DNA of 64,000 nt from Bacteroidales bacterium (GCA_020026275.1 JAHHQQ010000003.1:1-64000), one strand, 5' to 3'. Counted from the first letter of the stretch, positions 25,650-35,592 are shown. Notes: generated by a model not told the origin, from the sequence alone. Made by a program: numbers and translations.

Positions 25650-26954
25650 ATGATGATGGAAAAGAATTACCTTGATTCAAATCTTGGAACTGAACTCTAT
25701 TATTATGGCACACATCTGAATTGTGGTTGTGTTCCAAGATTTGTCGTTACATTGAAAATGCCGATTGACGGGGATAATCTCGTCAAGACTATGGCGGACA
25801 TCAAAGACCGATTTCCACAGATGGCTGTCAAGATCGGCAGGACAGCCGATAACAAGAAATATACATTGGAGGATAATTTGTTGCCTTTCTGTGTTTTCCA
25901 TGATAAAGGAAATGTCATTCGAAATATTGGCACTTCAGAAACCAATTGGCATCTGCTGAGCGTCACTTACTACAAGAAAACCCTAATGTTTGACTTCCAT
26001 CACCTGTTAGGTGACGGGACAGGCTTCATTATCTTTATCAAAGCAGTTCTTTACCGTTATTTCCAACGTATTGACGTGCCTGTCCAAAATGATGGAACAA
26101 TTTGGACAGTGGATCAGCCTTACAATATGACAGAAGGAGAAGAACCCTATCAGCACGTCAGAAATGCGGAGACCAGACCCCCGAGATGGAACAATGACCA
26201 GCTGGAGCCTTTCTGTGTGCCAAAAATCAGCGATGAAGAAGATCCGGCTGATACAGTTGTCCTTGTCCGGATTCCGTTCAATAGATTACGTGGAGTTTTC
26301 AAGCAATATGACAGTTCACCTGTCACCTTCATCAGTCCGCTATTCAGTCATGCCATCTTCGAGAAATATGAAGACGTGATTGATGACCGCACTATTTTCG
26401 CTTCTGTCCCTGTCAATTTGCGTCCTTACTTCCCGACCGATACCGTGAGGTATTTCATCACTCTTTCCGAACTTGCCTATTCACGCAAGCTTGCTCAGGA
26501 GGATATTGAAGATCTGCTCCGTATCCAGAAATCGCTTCTGGACGACCAGACGAGCAAGGAAGTGCTGGCTTACCGTGCCCAAAACCACATTGAAAGCATG
26601 CGGCAATTGCGCCAGATGGATATGTCTTTGGATGACAAAATTGGGCTGATGGATCACAGGATCCGTACTTCCATGCTCAAATATACCTTTGTCATCACCA
26701 ATATGGGAAGAATCGCTTTGCCTGAAACGATGTCCCAATATATCAGTGATTTTTATCCGGTTCTGCCGACGTCCCTCTGTCCTTTCACCATCGCTTCCAC
26801 CACCTGGGGAAATGAACTGGTGCTTTGCATCACCCAGCGGATGAAGGATCTGGATGTATGTGACCGTTTCGTCAAAGTATTGAATCGAATGGGAATACCT
26901 GCCTATATCTCTGATTCATATCAGTTCCATACCATGAAATGCAAACCGGTATAA
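25650..26954 (+). CDS. Condensation-fold acyltransferase (alcohol acetyltransferase-like)
   Basis: A protein of about 434 residues with the condensation/acyltransferase active-site motif HHLLGDG (FDFHHLLGDGTG, near residue 120), the HHxxxDG form used by NRPS condensation domains, wax ester synthases and alcohol acetyltransferases. No signal peptide is seen. Three consecutive ATGs at 25650-25658 are likely starts; an ATG at 25602 would add 16 residues that overlap a CAGGTTG/CAACCTG inverted repeat (25606-25635). No carrier protein or synthase gene lies nearby, so the substrate is unknown. A 12-bp hairpin follows the gene. Confidence 0.7.
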   Translation: MMMEKNYLDSNLGTELYYYGTHLNCGCVPRFVVTLKMPIDGDNLVKTMADIKDRFPQMAVKIGRTADNKKYTLEDNLLPFCVFHDKGNVIRNIGTSETNWHLLSVTYYKKTLMFDFHHLLGDGTGFIIFIKAVLYRYFQRIDVPVQNDGTIWTVDQPYNMTEGEEPYQHVRNAETRPPRWNNDQLEPFCVPKISDEEDPADTVVLVRIPFNRLRGVFKQYDSSPVTFISPLFSHAIFEKYEDVIDDRTIFASVPVNLRPYFPTDTVRYFITLSELAYSRKLAQEDIEDLLRIQKSLLDDQTSKEVLAYRAQNHIESMRQLRQMDMSLDDKIGLMDHRIRTSMLKYTFVITNMGRIALPETMSQYISDFYPVLPTSLCPFTIASTTWGNELVLCITQRMKDLDVCDRFVKVLNRMGIPAYISDSYQFHTMKCKPV

Positions 26955-26996
26955 GAAAGAGATGATTTTTTGCACAGATTCTTTCGTATTATAGCA

Positions 26997-27033
26997 GAAA
27001 CAGCCCACTGAGATATCTTCGGTGGGCTGTTTC
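26997..27033. terminator. Hairpin between convergent acyltransferase and efflux operon
   Basis: GAAACAGCCCAC (26997-27008) and GTGGGCTGTTTC (27022-27033) form a perfect 12-bp stem with a 13-base loop. It lies between two convergent transcripts and has no long T-run, so it is probably a bidirectional terminator. Confidence 0.65.
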
Positions 27034-27046
27034 CGCGTACTATTTC

Positions 27047-28264
27047 CTACAGCTGGAATGACGTCATTCGAGCATATAGCAAAGCCAGATCTTTCTGCAT
27101 GGACAAGTATTTTTCGTAGATGTCAAAATAATAGTCTAACTCTAGCAGATACTCCAACAGGGACAGTTCTCCCGTGCGGAAAGCCCGATAGAGCAAATCT
27201 GCATTGCTGTTCTCCTGCAAGAACTCCTTATAGCTCAATATCGCCTTTTGCAGGGTAATGGCTTGATTATAATACGACTTCATTTCATTATGGTAGGCAA
27301 GACAAGCGTCATTCATTTTGTATTGGTCCGAAATCGCTTGCGCCTTGGCCTTTTTCACTTGATTACGGTTTTCCCACAGAGGAATGCTCAGGCCGACGGA
27401 AATTCCGTTGAAATTTTCCTGTCCAGTCAATTGGCAACTATATCCCAGACTGATTTTTGGAAGGGAATGGGATCGATTCACTTTCACTTCCTCCTGGGAG
27501 GCGGTCAGCCTGCTTTCCAGCCAACCTATGGCCGGATGCTCTTCTTTTGCTGCCTGATACCAGTCTTCAAAATTCTCCGGTAGTCTTATGATTGGAAACA
27601 GAGTATCTTGAAAGATGATTTCCTGTCCCCCATTTAGTCGAATCAGTTCCATGTGTAGCCGTTCGAGCTCCAGACAATTCAACGTCAGCAGGTTTTCCAT
27701 ATTGTGACAATTCAACCGAGCCTTATTGAACTGAATGGCATTCCCTTCTCCAGTTTCCTTTCTCCGTTGCTCCGCCTGGGCAATCTGCTGGGCATGATTT
27801 GCTTGCTTTTGATACATTTGTACCAATGCATTATAATAGGTCATTTGGACACAGATTTCTTTGGCGGACAACAGCAGGTTCATCCGCTCTATCCTATATT
27901 CTTGCAAGGCCGTTTCACTCTTGCACTTGGCAAGCTTGTTCCTGTTCCAATATAAAGTAGGAAAGTCAATGGTTTGGGAAACGGTAATCTCCTGGGTATT
28001 GCCTCCAGTTGAACCGTTCCCCCATGTGTTTCCGAATCCTATTTCTGGATTGTCTGGATAGATTGCTGTCCGACTTTCCAATTCTTTCACCTTCTGTTCC
28101 TCTCTGGACATCTTGAGACTTGTATTGTTTTTCTCAATTTCCTGCAGGATAATCTGATATCTTTCCTGTGCCGGACAGGGCGTACAGATGGAAAGCAGGA
28201 TTCCTCCGGCTACAAGCCCAAAGGCAAACAGTAGGTCTTTGGAATAAATGTCATGATTTTTCAT
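27047..28264 (-). CDS. TolC-family outer membrane efflux protein
   Basis: A protein of about 405 residues forming the outer-membrane channel of a tripartite metal efflux pump. The start at 28264 (MKNHDIYSKD) is followed by a hydrophobic signal sequence ending near CPAQE. The rest is long amphipathic helix with two repeats typical of OEP proteins (EITVSQTIDFPTLYWNRN and GISVGLSIPLWENRNQVKKAKAQ). The start overlaps the cusA-type gene end by 14 bp, so the genes are co-translated. It is on the short side for a CusC/CzcC protein. Confidence 0.88.
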   Translation of the reverse strand: MKNHDIYSKDLLFAFGLVAGGILLSICTPCPAQERYQIILQEIEKNNTSLKMSREEQKVKELESRTAIYPDNPEIGFGNTWGNGSTGGNTQEITVSQTIDFPTLYWNRNKLAKCKSETALQEYRIERMNLLLSAKEICVQMTYYNALVQMYQKQANHAQQIAQAEQRRKETGEGNAIQFNKARLNCHNMENLLTLNCLELERLHMELIRLNGGQEIIFQDTLFPIIRLPENFEDWYQAAKEEHPAIGWLESRLTASQEEVKVNRSHSLPKISLGYSCQLTGQENFNGISVGLSIPLWENRNQVKKAKAQAISDQYKMNDACLAYHNEMKSYYNQAITLQKAILSYKEFLQENSNADLLYRAFRTGELSLLEYLLELDYYFDIYEKYLSMQKDLALLYARMTSFQL

Positions 28265-31200
28265 TGTCTGTTTTTTTTCTGGAATGCCATTCATAAATGA
28301 CAGGCATTACATAAATATTCAATAAGGTGGATGTAAGCAGTCCTCCCAACACCACGATGGCCATCGGACTCTGTATTTCATTGCCTGGCTTGTCGCCACC
28401 AAAAACAAGAGGAATGAGGGCAAGTGCTGAAGTCAAGGCCGTCATCAATATCGGGTTAAGTCGATCGACGGATCCGTCCAGAATCGTTTCACGCAAAGGG
28501 ATACCTTGACGAGAAAGATGTTCATACTTGGAAATGAGGAGGATGCCATTACGGGTTGCAACGCCGAACAACGTGATGAAACCGATGATGGAAGGAATGC
28601 TGATGACCCTGGAAGTCAGCAGGAGGGCAAGAACTCCACCAATCAGTCCAAGCGGCAGGCTGACCAGAACGATACTGGAAAGTGAAATCTTCTTGAATTC
28701 CCCGTACAGCAGCAGGAAGATGACCAAGATGGAAATGACGGCCATTACCGCCAGTGTCCTTCCTGCCTGACGGGCACTTTCAAACTGTCCTCCATATTCG
28801 ATACGATAGCCTTCCGGCAAATGTACATTCGCTTCAATTCGGTCTTGAATCTTATGGACAACCGTTTTCACATCTCGACCGGACACATTGGCAGAAACTA
28901 CCAGTTTCCTTTGTACATTTTCACGGCTGATACTATTGGGACCGCCCACAGAAACGATGTCAGCAACTTCCCATAAAGGGACTTTCCGCCCGTTTTCCGT
29001 ATCTATGAGAGCGTTCTTCACGCCTTCTATATTTTGAGTGAAAATAGAATCCAACCGTACGACGAGATCAAAACTTCGTTGTCCTTCATAAATGTCAGCA
29101 ATCTTTTCATTTGAGAAAGCCAACCGTACAAAACGATGGAAATCCTCCAGGTTGATGCCATATTGAGCCAAGGCTTTCCGGTTGGCACGGATCTGAAGCT
29201 GAGGGGTCTCTACCTGTTTCTCCACATTCAAATCTACAAGTCCCTCCACTGGAGCAATCACTTGCTTGATCTGATTGCCTAGCAGATAGAGTTCGCTCAG
29301 ATCAGTCCCGAATAGTTTGATGGCAATGTTGGCCTGCGTACCGGACAGCATATGATCGATACGGTGTCCCAGTGGCTGGCCGATAATGGACACAATGCCA
29401 GGTACTTCTGCCAGCTTGGCTCTCATGGCATTGAACAACTCCTCCTTGCCGCGTCCCAAAAGGTCGTATTGCACATCAATTTCCGAACTGTTGGTAGACT
29501 GGGAATGTTCATCCAAGTCTCCCCTGCCGGTACGCCTTGCTGTAGACCGGATGCCCGGTATCTCCAGCAGTTTCCGCTCGATCATATTGCCCAGCTCATC
29601 GGCAACTTCCAAAGAAACGCCTGGTTCGGCAACAGCGGTGATGATAGCGGAACCTTCATTGAATTCCGGTAAAAAACTCTGCCCCATTGTGAACAGCAGT
29701 CCGACCGATGTCAGCAGCAACGCTGCTGTCAGAGAAAGCACCTGCCTGCGGTGCACCAGCACCCAGGACAAAGAATGGCAGTAGGCCGCTGACAATTTCC
29801 GGGTCAACCAACTCTCCTTGTCATTCTTTTGCAGATAGCCCTCTTTGGCCAGCAGCAATTCGCAAAGCAAGGGTGTGATTGTCATGGCGACAATCAGCGA
29901 CATAAATAGCGAAATGATGTAAGCCATTCCCAATGGTTTTAGCATCCTTCCCTCCATACCAGAAAGAAAGAATAACGGAATAAAGGCAACCATGATAATG
30001 AAGGTAGCGTTCAGAACAGAAGAACGAATCTCCTTGGAAGCATCATACACGATTTCTGTAACTTTCTGACGTTGTTCTTTCGGTTTCCGGTGATTTTGTT
30101 TCAAACGCTTGTATACATTTTCCACGTCAATAATGGCATCGTCCACCAGAGAACCGATTGCAATGCACATACCTCCGAGAGTCATGGTATTGATGTTCAT
30201 TCCCAGCAGATGCAGAACAATCAGGGTTCCTAACAGAGAAAGCGGTATGGCCAGAATAGAAATGACCGTCGTTCTCCAACTGTTAAGGAAGAAAAACAGA
30301 ATGACGATGACGAAAAATGCTCCCTCCAGCAAGGCTCGCCCGACATTGTTGACCGAAGTCTCTATAAAGTCTGCCTGACGGAAAATGTGGGTGTCCATCT
30401 TTACATCAGATGGCAAAGACTTCCGAATGTCCTGCAGGTTTTTTTCTATCTTGCGGGTGACCTCCAACGTATTGATGTTGGGTTGTTTGGATATGGACAG
30501 AATAATGGCAGGCTGTCCTTTTTGGGAAGCATTTCCCATTTTGACGGCACTGCCCACAATCACTTCCGCCACATCTGACAGCACGACCGGCTGGCCTTCC
30601 GATTTTTTTATGAACGTATTGCCCAACTCATCCAGATCAACCGTTCTTCCTATACCTCTGAGAACAAACTCATTGCCAAAATCCCTGACTACGCCTCCAG
30701 AGGAATTGTCGCTCATGCTTTTGCCGGCTTCTTCCAGCTCTTCCATCGTCACTTTGTAGGCAGCCATCCGGTATGGATCTGCGACAATCTGATATTGCTT
30801 GATGTCCCCGCCGATGACTGTCACCTGGGAGACACCTCCTGTAGCCAGAATGGCCGGCTTGATGACCCAATCTGCCAAAGTTCTCAAGTCCATCATGGAT
30901 GTTTTTTCCGCTTGAAGTCCGACAAACATAATTTCTCCCATCACACTGGACTGAGGGGCAAGAACTGGAGTAATTCCCTCTGGCAGAGAACCTGTCAAAG
31001 AGACCATCTTTTCACTGACAATCTGCCGTGCCTGATAAATATCCATGCCCCAATCGAATTCTGTCCATACAAAAGAATAACCATACATTGATGAAGAGCG
31101 AACTCTCCGGACATTGGCAGCTCCATTGACGGCAGTTTCAATCGGGAAGGTTACCAGACGTTCTACTTCTTCGGAAGCCATACCATCCGCCTGGGTCATG

Positions 31201-31352
31201 ATGACCACGGTTGGAGCGGTCAAATCAGGAAACACGTCCACATCCATTTGCTTGGATGACCAGTAGCCTCCTGCCATCAGCAACACTGCCCACATTAAGA
31301 TGAACAGTTTGTTGCTGAGGGAGAACCGGATAATTTTATTGATGAATTCCAT
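28251..31352 (-). CDS. CusA/CzcA-type heavy-metal efflux RND transporter
   Basis: A 1033-residue RND pump of the heavy-metal (HME) class, using proton flow to expel metal ions. The N-terminus has the usual TM1 followed by QMDVDVFPDLTAPTVVIMT. TM4 carries the acidic relay residues in IGSLVDDAIIDVENVYKRL, the mark of the HME subclass. Two large periplasmic loops and twelve spans are present. The adaptor gene lies 11 bp upstream and the TolC-type gene overlaps its end. Copper/silver versus zinc/cobalt specificity cannot be settled by eye; the His-rich neighbours suggest a soft or borderline metal. Confidence 0.93.
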   Translation of the reverse strand: MEFINKIIRFSLSNKLFILMWAVLLMAGGYWSSKQMDVDVFPDLTAPTVVIMTQADGMASEEVERLVTFPIETAVNGAANVRRVRSSSMYGYSFVWTEFDWGMDIYQARQIVSEKMVSLTGSLPEGITPVLAPQSSVMGEIMFVGLQAEKTSMMDLRTLADWVIKPAILATGGVSQVTVIGGDIKQYQIVADPYRMAAYKVTMEELEEAGKSMSDNSSGGVVRDFGNEFVLRGIGRTVDLDELGNTFIKKSEGQPVVLSDVAEVIVGSAVKMGNASQKGQPAIILSISKQPNINTLEVTRKIEKNLQDIRKSLPSDVKMDTHIFRQADFIETSVNNVGRALLEGAFFVIVILFFFLNSWRTTVISILAIPLSLLGTLIVLHLLGMNINTMTLGGMCIAIGSLVDDAIIDVENVYKRLKQNHRKPKEQRQKVTEIVYDASKEIRSSVLNATFIIMVAFIPLFFLSGMEGRMLKPLGMAYIISLFMSLIVAMTITPLLCELLLAKEGYLQKNDKESWLTRKLSAAYCHSLSWVLVHRRQVLSLTAALLLTSVGLLFTMGQSFLPEFNEGSAIITAVAEPGVSLEVADELGNMIERKLLEIPGIRSTARRTGRGDLDEHSQSTNSSEIDVQYDLLGRGKEELFNAMRAKLAEVPGIVSIIGQPLGHRIDHMLSGTQANIAIKLFGTDLSELYLLGNQIKQVIAPVEGLVDLNVEKQVETPQLQIRANRKALAQYGINLEDFHRFVRLAFSNEKIADIYEGQRSFDLVVRLDSIFTQNIEGVKNALIDTENGRKVPLWEVADIVSVGGPNSISRENVQRKLVVSANVSGRDVKTVVHKIQDRIEANVHLPEGYRIEYGGQFESARQAGRTLAVMAVISILVIFLLLYGEFKKISLSSIVLVSLPLGLIGGVLALLLTSRVISIPSIIGFITLFGVATRNGILLISKYEHLSRQGIPLRETILDGSVDRLNPILMTALTSALALIPLVFGGDKPGNEIQSPMAIVVLGGLLTSTLLNIYVMPVIYEWHSRKKTDNEKS

Positions 31353-31363
31353 ATGACCTTCTT

Positions 31364-32500
31364 TTAATGTGCATGACCTTCATGTGGATCCAGCTTGCCT
31401 GTCGCTTGCGCCAGTTTGAGAAGAATCGCCCCTTTGGTCACGAGCGATTCATTTTCTTCCAGACCTGCCAAGATGACCGAATTCTTTCCGTCCGTCTCTC
31501 CGACCTGCACTGCCCTCTTCTCGAAATGGTCCTCAGAATGTCGGATGAATACAAAATAGCTTCCCATCTGTTCTATGAGAGCTGAATTGGGAACGGAAAT
31601 CACTTCTTCTGGAGATTCCGCACGCAAATAGACATCCATGAAACTTCCATTCAGCAGACCTTCTTCGTTGGAAATCTGGAAAGTGACAGACAACATCGGC
31701 TGATCCGCTGAAACGGATTGACTGTAAGATAGAAGACGCCCTTCCAATTCATCGAGCGAATAGGTTTTTGAATTGTTGCGGGGATGGAAGTCTGCTGTAC
31801 GGACATTTTTCAATTGTTGAAAATACCGACTGGCAACCAATGCTTTTACCAGTACAGAACGGCTCTGTACGATAATGGCGAGAGGCTGGCCTTCTTCCAC
31901 ATAATCGCCCTCCTTTACCAGGATTGCCTGGACCGAACCGGTCAAACCAGCCTTCACTTCCTGTTTCCCTGATGGGAAATGTTCTTTCATGTTGGCAAAT
32001 CTTGCCTGCGCTGTTTCCAGATCCCTTCTTGCACGAAGCACTTCTGCCTGCGATACAATCTGGTCTTTGGCCAGTGCCTCTTTTCGCCGATATTCAGCTT
32101 GTGCGAGAGAATAGTTGCTCTCCGCCTCTTTGTACCGGATGGAAAGATTGTTTTCTGCAGTGCCGTCACTTTGTACAGAGAACAATATCTGCCCTGCTTG
32201 GACAGCCTGTCCTTCTGTAACCTGTCTTCCTTCAAAAGAAAGGATGCCGCTGGTGCGGGCGATGACAGTCTTTTCCATTCCTTGTGCAGGAAGAACCTGA
32301 CCGATTGAACGGATTATGTGACCGAACTGTCCTTTCCGGGTCAGTTCACAAGATATGGAAGATGCTTCCATGTGTGCATGGAAGATATTTTCTCCATGGT
32401 TTTCTGTTTCTTCAATGATCGCTTCTTGATGTCCGGATGGGTGGGAACATGCAGCCAGACCGCAACAAACGGCTGAAATAAGATAAATTGATTTTTTCAT
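31364..32500 (-). CDS. CusB-type periplasmic adaptor lipoprotein of the metal efflux pump
   Basis: A 378-residue membrane-fusion protein linking the RND pump to the outer-membrane channel. The ATG at 32500 begins MKKSIYLISAV with lipobox LAAC; the frame is open further upstream but without a signal-like start. A short His-containing segment (GENIFHAHME) follows, then the barrel-sandwich and alpha-hairpin region (about 60-210), and a beta-barrel. The C-terminus ends DPHEGHAH, a possible metal-binding tail. It lies 11 bp before the cusA-type gene. Confidence 0.9.
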   Translation of the reverse strand: MKKSIYLISAVCCGLAACSHPSGHQEAIIEETENHGENIFHAHMEASSISCELTRKGQFGHIIRSIGQVLPAQGMEKTVIARTSGILSFEGRQVTEGQAVQAGQILFSVQSDGTAENNLSIRYKEAESNYSLAQAEYRRKEALAKDQIVSQAEVLRARRDLETAQARFANMKEHFPSGKQEVKAGLTGSVQAILVKEGDYVEEGQPLAIIVQSRSVLVKALVASRYFQQLKNVRTADFHPRNNSKTYSLDELEGRLLSYSQSVSADQPMLSVTFQISNEEGLLNGSFMDVYLRAESPEEVISVPNSALIEQMGSYFVFIRHSEDHFEKRAVQVGETDGKNSVILAGLEENESLVTKGAILLKLAQATGKLDPHEGHAH

Positions 32501-32587
32501 TGCATGACATAATTGGTGAAACATTACCGGTCCAGGGGGATCGGCATAATAGACAGACAATACGTATCCGTCTTGACAATCATTTAG

Positions 32588-33058
32588 TTATGCAATATTC
32601 GGGGCTCGCATTCCAACAGATCGGACCAGAAAATCCAGAAGATAAGAGAAAATACCTTCAGCGGGAGTGAAAGAAGTTGTACAGTCTCCTGTCCCCGACA
32701 ACGCATCTGACAACGGGCTCGAAGACAGGATAGTTGCAAAGAGGAACAAAGGGCCTCCAGGCTCTCCTGTACAATGAAAAGAATTCGCCTTGAAAGATTT
32801 CTCTCTTGCCAGCGTAAATAGTTTGAAAGATTCAGATACTTGGCAATCGTCACTACAGTTGTCATGCCGATGGTTCAGATGGAAAATCCGGCCACTGACA
32901 AAGTCTTTCCATTCTTCCTCCATTTTGCATGCGGCACTGTAAGAAGAATGCTGGTGACGATTGCCCAGATGATGACAATGATGGAAAGGCAAGGCAGTAT
33001 GGACCAATATGATGATATTGGCCAGCAGAATAAATAATCTGGAAAATTTTTTCTGCAT
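32588..33058 (-). CDS. Small His/Cys-rich exported protein at the head of the metal efflux operon (DUF6769-like)
   Basis: A 156-residue protein with an N-terminal hydrophobic segment (residues 7-22) then a dense metal-ligand cluster: FHHCHHLGNRHQH (about 25-37), and later HLNHRHDNCSDDC (about 60-72). From memory it resembles DUF6769 proteins that sit upstream of CusB in Bacteroides. The composition suggests binding of Cu, Ag or Zn in the periplasm. Its stop is 88 bp before the adaptor start. No function is established; a metal sponge, chaperone or sensor role is inference. Confidence 0.7.
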   Translation of the reverse strand: MQKKFSRLFILLANIIILVHTALPFHHCHHLGNRHQHSSYSAACKMEEEWKDFVSGRIFHLNHRHDNCSDDCQVSESFKLFTLAREKSFKANSFHCTGEPGGPLFLFATILSSSPLSDALSGTGDCTTSFTPAEGIFSYLLDFLVRSVGMRAPNIA

Positions 33059-33099
33059 ACTGTCTTGACAGGATTGGTTTCTGCTAAGATACGATATTT

Positions 33100-33756
33100 T
33101 TATTTATGTGCTTTTCTGAACTGGAGCAATTTTTCATTCCAGGAGCAGACCCCCTCGCCAGTCATGTCGGTTTCTTCTCCGTAGAGCAGATCCAGAATAT
33201 AACGTGGCCGTTTGCCACCAACTGTCATGCTCATGATGCAGGATGCACAATAGACCACGACATCCTCGCAAGGCATTTCATCGGCACGTTTCTTCATGAA
33301 GTTCTCTACCTTCACAATATCAGTCTTGCCGTAAAGCAACTGCCCGCAGCATTTGGCCTTCGCTCCAGTATGGGCCGGTTCCACCAGGCGGATATTCATC
33401 TTTTCAAGCAGAATCCGGACTGCCGCCAGCATTTCCGGATTGGTCCGGGCCGCACAGGTGTCCTGAATGCTCATGCTTGCTCCACCGTAATCGGGAAATA
33501 CGAAAACAGCGCTTTCGGCTATGGCCTGGAGCAAATTGATGATCTTCTTCTCCGGGTAGCGCTTCTGGTAGGTCTGCGCACAGGTCTCGCAAGGTGTAAG
33601 CAGACAGTCCGCTTCATCGAGTTGTGGAGAATCGAAACAGCAGGTCAGTACTGTTTCGATGGGACCGAAGTGCCGGAAGGCAAATTCTTCGAGTTTGTAT
33701 GACAATTGTGGCTTGTAGGACATGAGAGCACATCCTGGAGCGTAAACGTATTTCAT
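33100..33756 (-). CDS. CCG-domain (HdrB-like) cysteine-rich protein
   Basis: A 218-residue soluble protein with two halves of the cysteine-rich CCG fold seen in heterodisulfide reductase HdrB and LutA/GlpC-type proteins. Motifs are YAPGCALMSYKP at the N-terminus, LTCCF and TPCETC in the first half, and KCCGQL and YCASC in the second. Such pairs bind noncubane Fe-S clusters and act in electron transfer to thiol/disulfide or quinone partners. No HdrA/C or flavoprotein partner is adjacent. It starts 21 bp after trkH and ends 41 bp before the His-rich protein. Confidence 0.8.
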   Translation of the reverse strand: MKYVYAPGCALMSYKPQLSYKLEEFAFRHFGPIETVLTCCFDSPQLDEADCLLTPCETCAQTYQKRYPEKKIINLLQAIAESAVFVFPDYGGASMSIQDTCAARTNPEMLAAVRILLEKMNIRLVEPAHTGAKAKCCGQLLYGKTDIVKVENFMKKRADEMPCEDVVVYCASCIMSMTVGGKRPRYILDLLYGEETDMTGEGVCSWNEKLLQFRKAHK

Positions 33757-33777
33757 ATAATGAATAAAACAAAAATA

Positions 33778-35235
33778 TTATGCGCGATTCCGCTTGAAAA
33801 TCAACATAAAGACGATAATGAGTGGATAGATTTCCATACGTCCGATGGCCATATCCAGCGTGAGTACGAATTTGGCGGCAGTCGGAAGACAATCATAATT
33901 TCCCATGGTTCCTATGGCTCCTATTCCCGGACCGGAGTTGCTCATGCAGGTCAGAGGTCCAGAGAAAGCTTCAGCTGGTCCAACTCCCATGATGAGCAGG
34001 ATGACCGACGAAACGAACATGATCAGGGTATAGAAACCGATGAACATGCCTACTTGGAGGACCACGTCATCTTTGAGCCAGTGTTTGCCGATTTTGAGGT
34101 TATAGACCGTATTCGGATGGAAGGCCCGTCTGATCTGGCAGTGGATTCCTTTCAGAAGGATCAGGATACGGTCTGATTTTACACCGCCGTTAGTGGATCC
34201 GGAACAGCCGCATTGATAGGAACAGTAGAGCATAAGCACACAAGCTGATATAGGCCAAAGGTTATTGTCTGCGGTCGCAAATCCTGTGGTTGTCATCACG
34301 CTGATCGTATTGAAAGCACTATCCAGAAAGGCTTGTCCTATATTGTGACAGGTGCCACTGATCATCAAAATGGCAGTGACGGTCAAGACGATTGCTCCAG
34401 CAGTTCCCAGAAAAAACTTGCTGACCGGATTGTCCAAAGGTTTGAATGACCTCGAACTGACCATTGCGAAAATGATTCCGAAGTGAAGCGAGGACAACAA
34501 CATGAAGACAATGATGATGATGTCGATGATTGGAGAGTTGAAGTATGCGATGGAATTATTCTTTGTGCTGAAGCCACCAGTCGCAATCGTGCTGAACGAA
34601 TGGTTGATGGCATCAAATACGGACATGCCGGCCAGTGACAACAGGATGGTCTCTGCAACGACCAGGCCGATATAGACCAATACAATGACATTGACCATTT
34701 TTCTGGAGCGCAGATTGTTGTATCCGTCCTTGGTCAGAGAAGAAAGTTCCAAATTGGTCAATCTCATTCGAAATGAACTTGTGGAAGGCATGAGGAACAA
34801 CATGAAGACGACAATCCCCAATCCTCCGATAAAATGGGTAGATGACCGCCAGAAGAGCAGGCCTTTAGGCAGATTTTCAATGTCCTGGAGAATGGTACCT
34901 CCAGTAGTGGTATAGCCCGATACACTTTCAAACCATGCATTGATTAAGGTGAATTCCCCTCCCCACAAGACATATGGCAACATGCCGAACACAAATGACA
35001 GCACCCACGACAGAACAATAATCATGAACCCATCCTCTGTGGAGATATTCCCGCTTTTCTTGACGAATATGAAAGGAAAGATACCTGTAATGAAAGTGAT
35101 GACAAAACTGATGGCAAGAGGCGCAAAAGACGAGTCCATTCCGTCTGCCCAAGAGACAATCATGGAAATTAACATGAACAGCGCACTTACCAACAAGGCT
35201 TTGCCGACATTCTTTGTGATGACCCTAACATCCAT
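33778..35235 (-). CDS. trkH: TrkH-family potassium uptake protein
   Basis: A 485-residue inner-membrane K+ channel subunit with four pore loops: SGYTTTGGT, FSTIATGGFS, ISVMTTTGFAT and MSNSGPGIG, each holding the selectivity glycine. The ATG at 35235 (MDVRVITKN) is chosen because a -7 box lies at 35275-35282; a longer frame to 35277 would start inside the promoter. The cytosolic partner TrkA is not in this window. With Kdp at the left end, the window has both a low- and a high-affinity K+ route. Confidence 0.92.
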   Translation of the reverse strand: MDVRVITKNVGKALLVSALFMLISMIVSWADGMDSSFAPLAISFVITFITGIFPFIFVKKSGNISTEDGFMIIVLSWVLSFVFGMLPYVLWGGEFTLINAWFESVSGYTTTGGTILQDIENLPKGLLFWRSSTHFIGGLGIVVFMLFLMPSTSSFRMRLTNLELSSLTKDGYNNLRSRKMVNVIVLVYIGLVVAETILLSLAGMSVFDAINHSFSTIATGGFSTKNNSIAYFNSPIIDIIIIVFMLLSSLHFGIIFAMVSSRSFKPLDNPVSKFFLGTAGAIVLTVTAILMISGTCHNIGQAFLDSAFNTISVMTTTGFATADNNLWPISACVLMLYCSYQCGCSGSTNGGVKSDRILILLKGIHCQIRRAFHPNTVYNLKIGKHWLKDDVVLQVGMFIGFYTLIMFVSSVILLIMGVGPAEAFSGPLTCMSNSGPGIGAIGTMGNYDCLPTAAKFVLTLDMAIGRMEIYPLIIVFMLIFKRNRA

Positions 35236-35274
35236 CCACCGCCAATAATTTATCGAATTACAATTTATAGATGT

Positions 35275-35282
35275 CAAAGATA
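35275..35282 (-). promoter_or_regulatory. -7 box of trkH
   Basis: TATCTTTG on the minus strand matches TAnnTTTG and is 39 bp upstream of the chosen ATG. The -33 box is not clear. In 35283-35592 I see no other gene or repeat. Confidence 0.55.
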
Positions 35283-35592
35283 CAGAAACTCGCCCGATTA
35301 TGGATCGGATTCAGGAAAAATAATGTAAACTATTGGTTTTTCAGCAAGACACGTCATTATTCGATATTCCTTAATATGTGCCTCTAAAGCCGTTTTTTGA
35401 ATAGTCACTTCTGTTCCGTCTGCAAAGAACGCAGTTTCATCATTTTGACTCAGCGAAGATACTTATTTTTCCGGTAAATGAAAAATATAGGATACGGAAG
35501 TCAATGGTGCCATCTTTGTCTATTTCTGACGAAATTTGACATGCCGACAATCAACTCTGTCTCCATTAACTTTGCAAGTAATGGAACAGATT

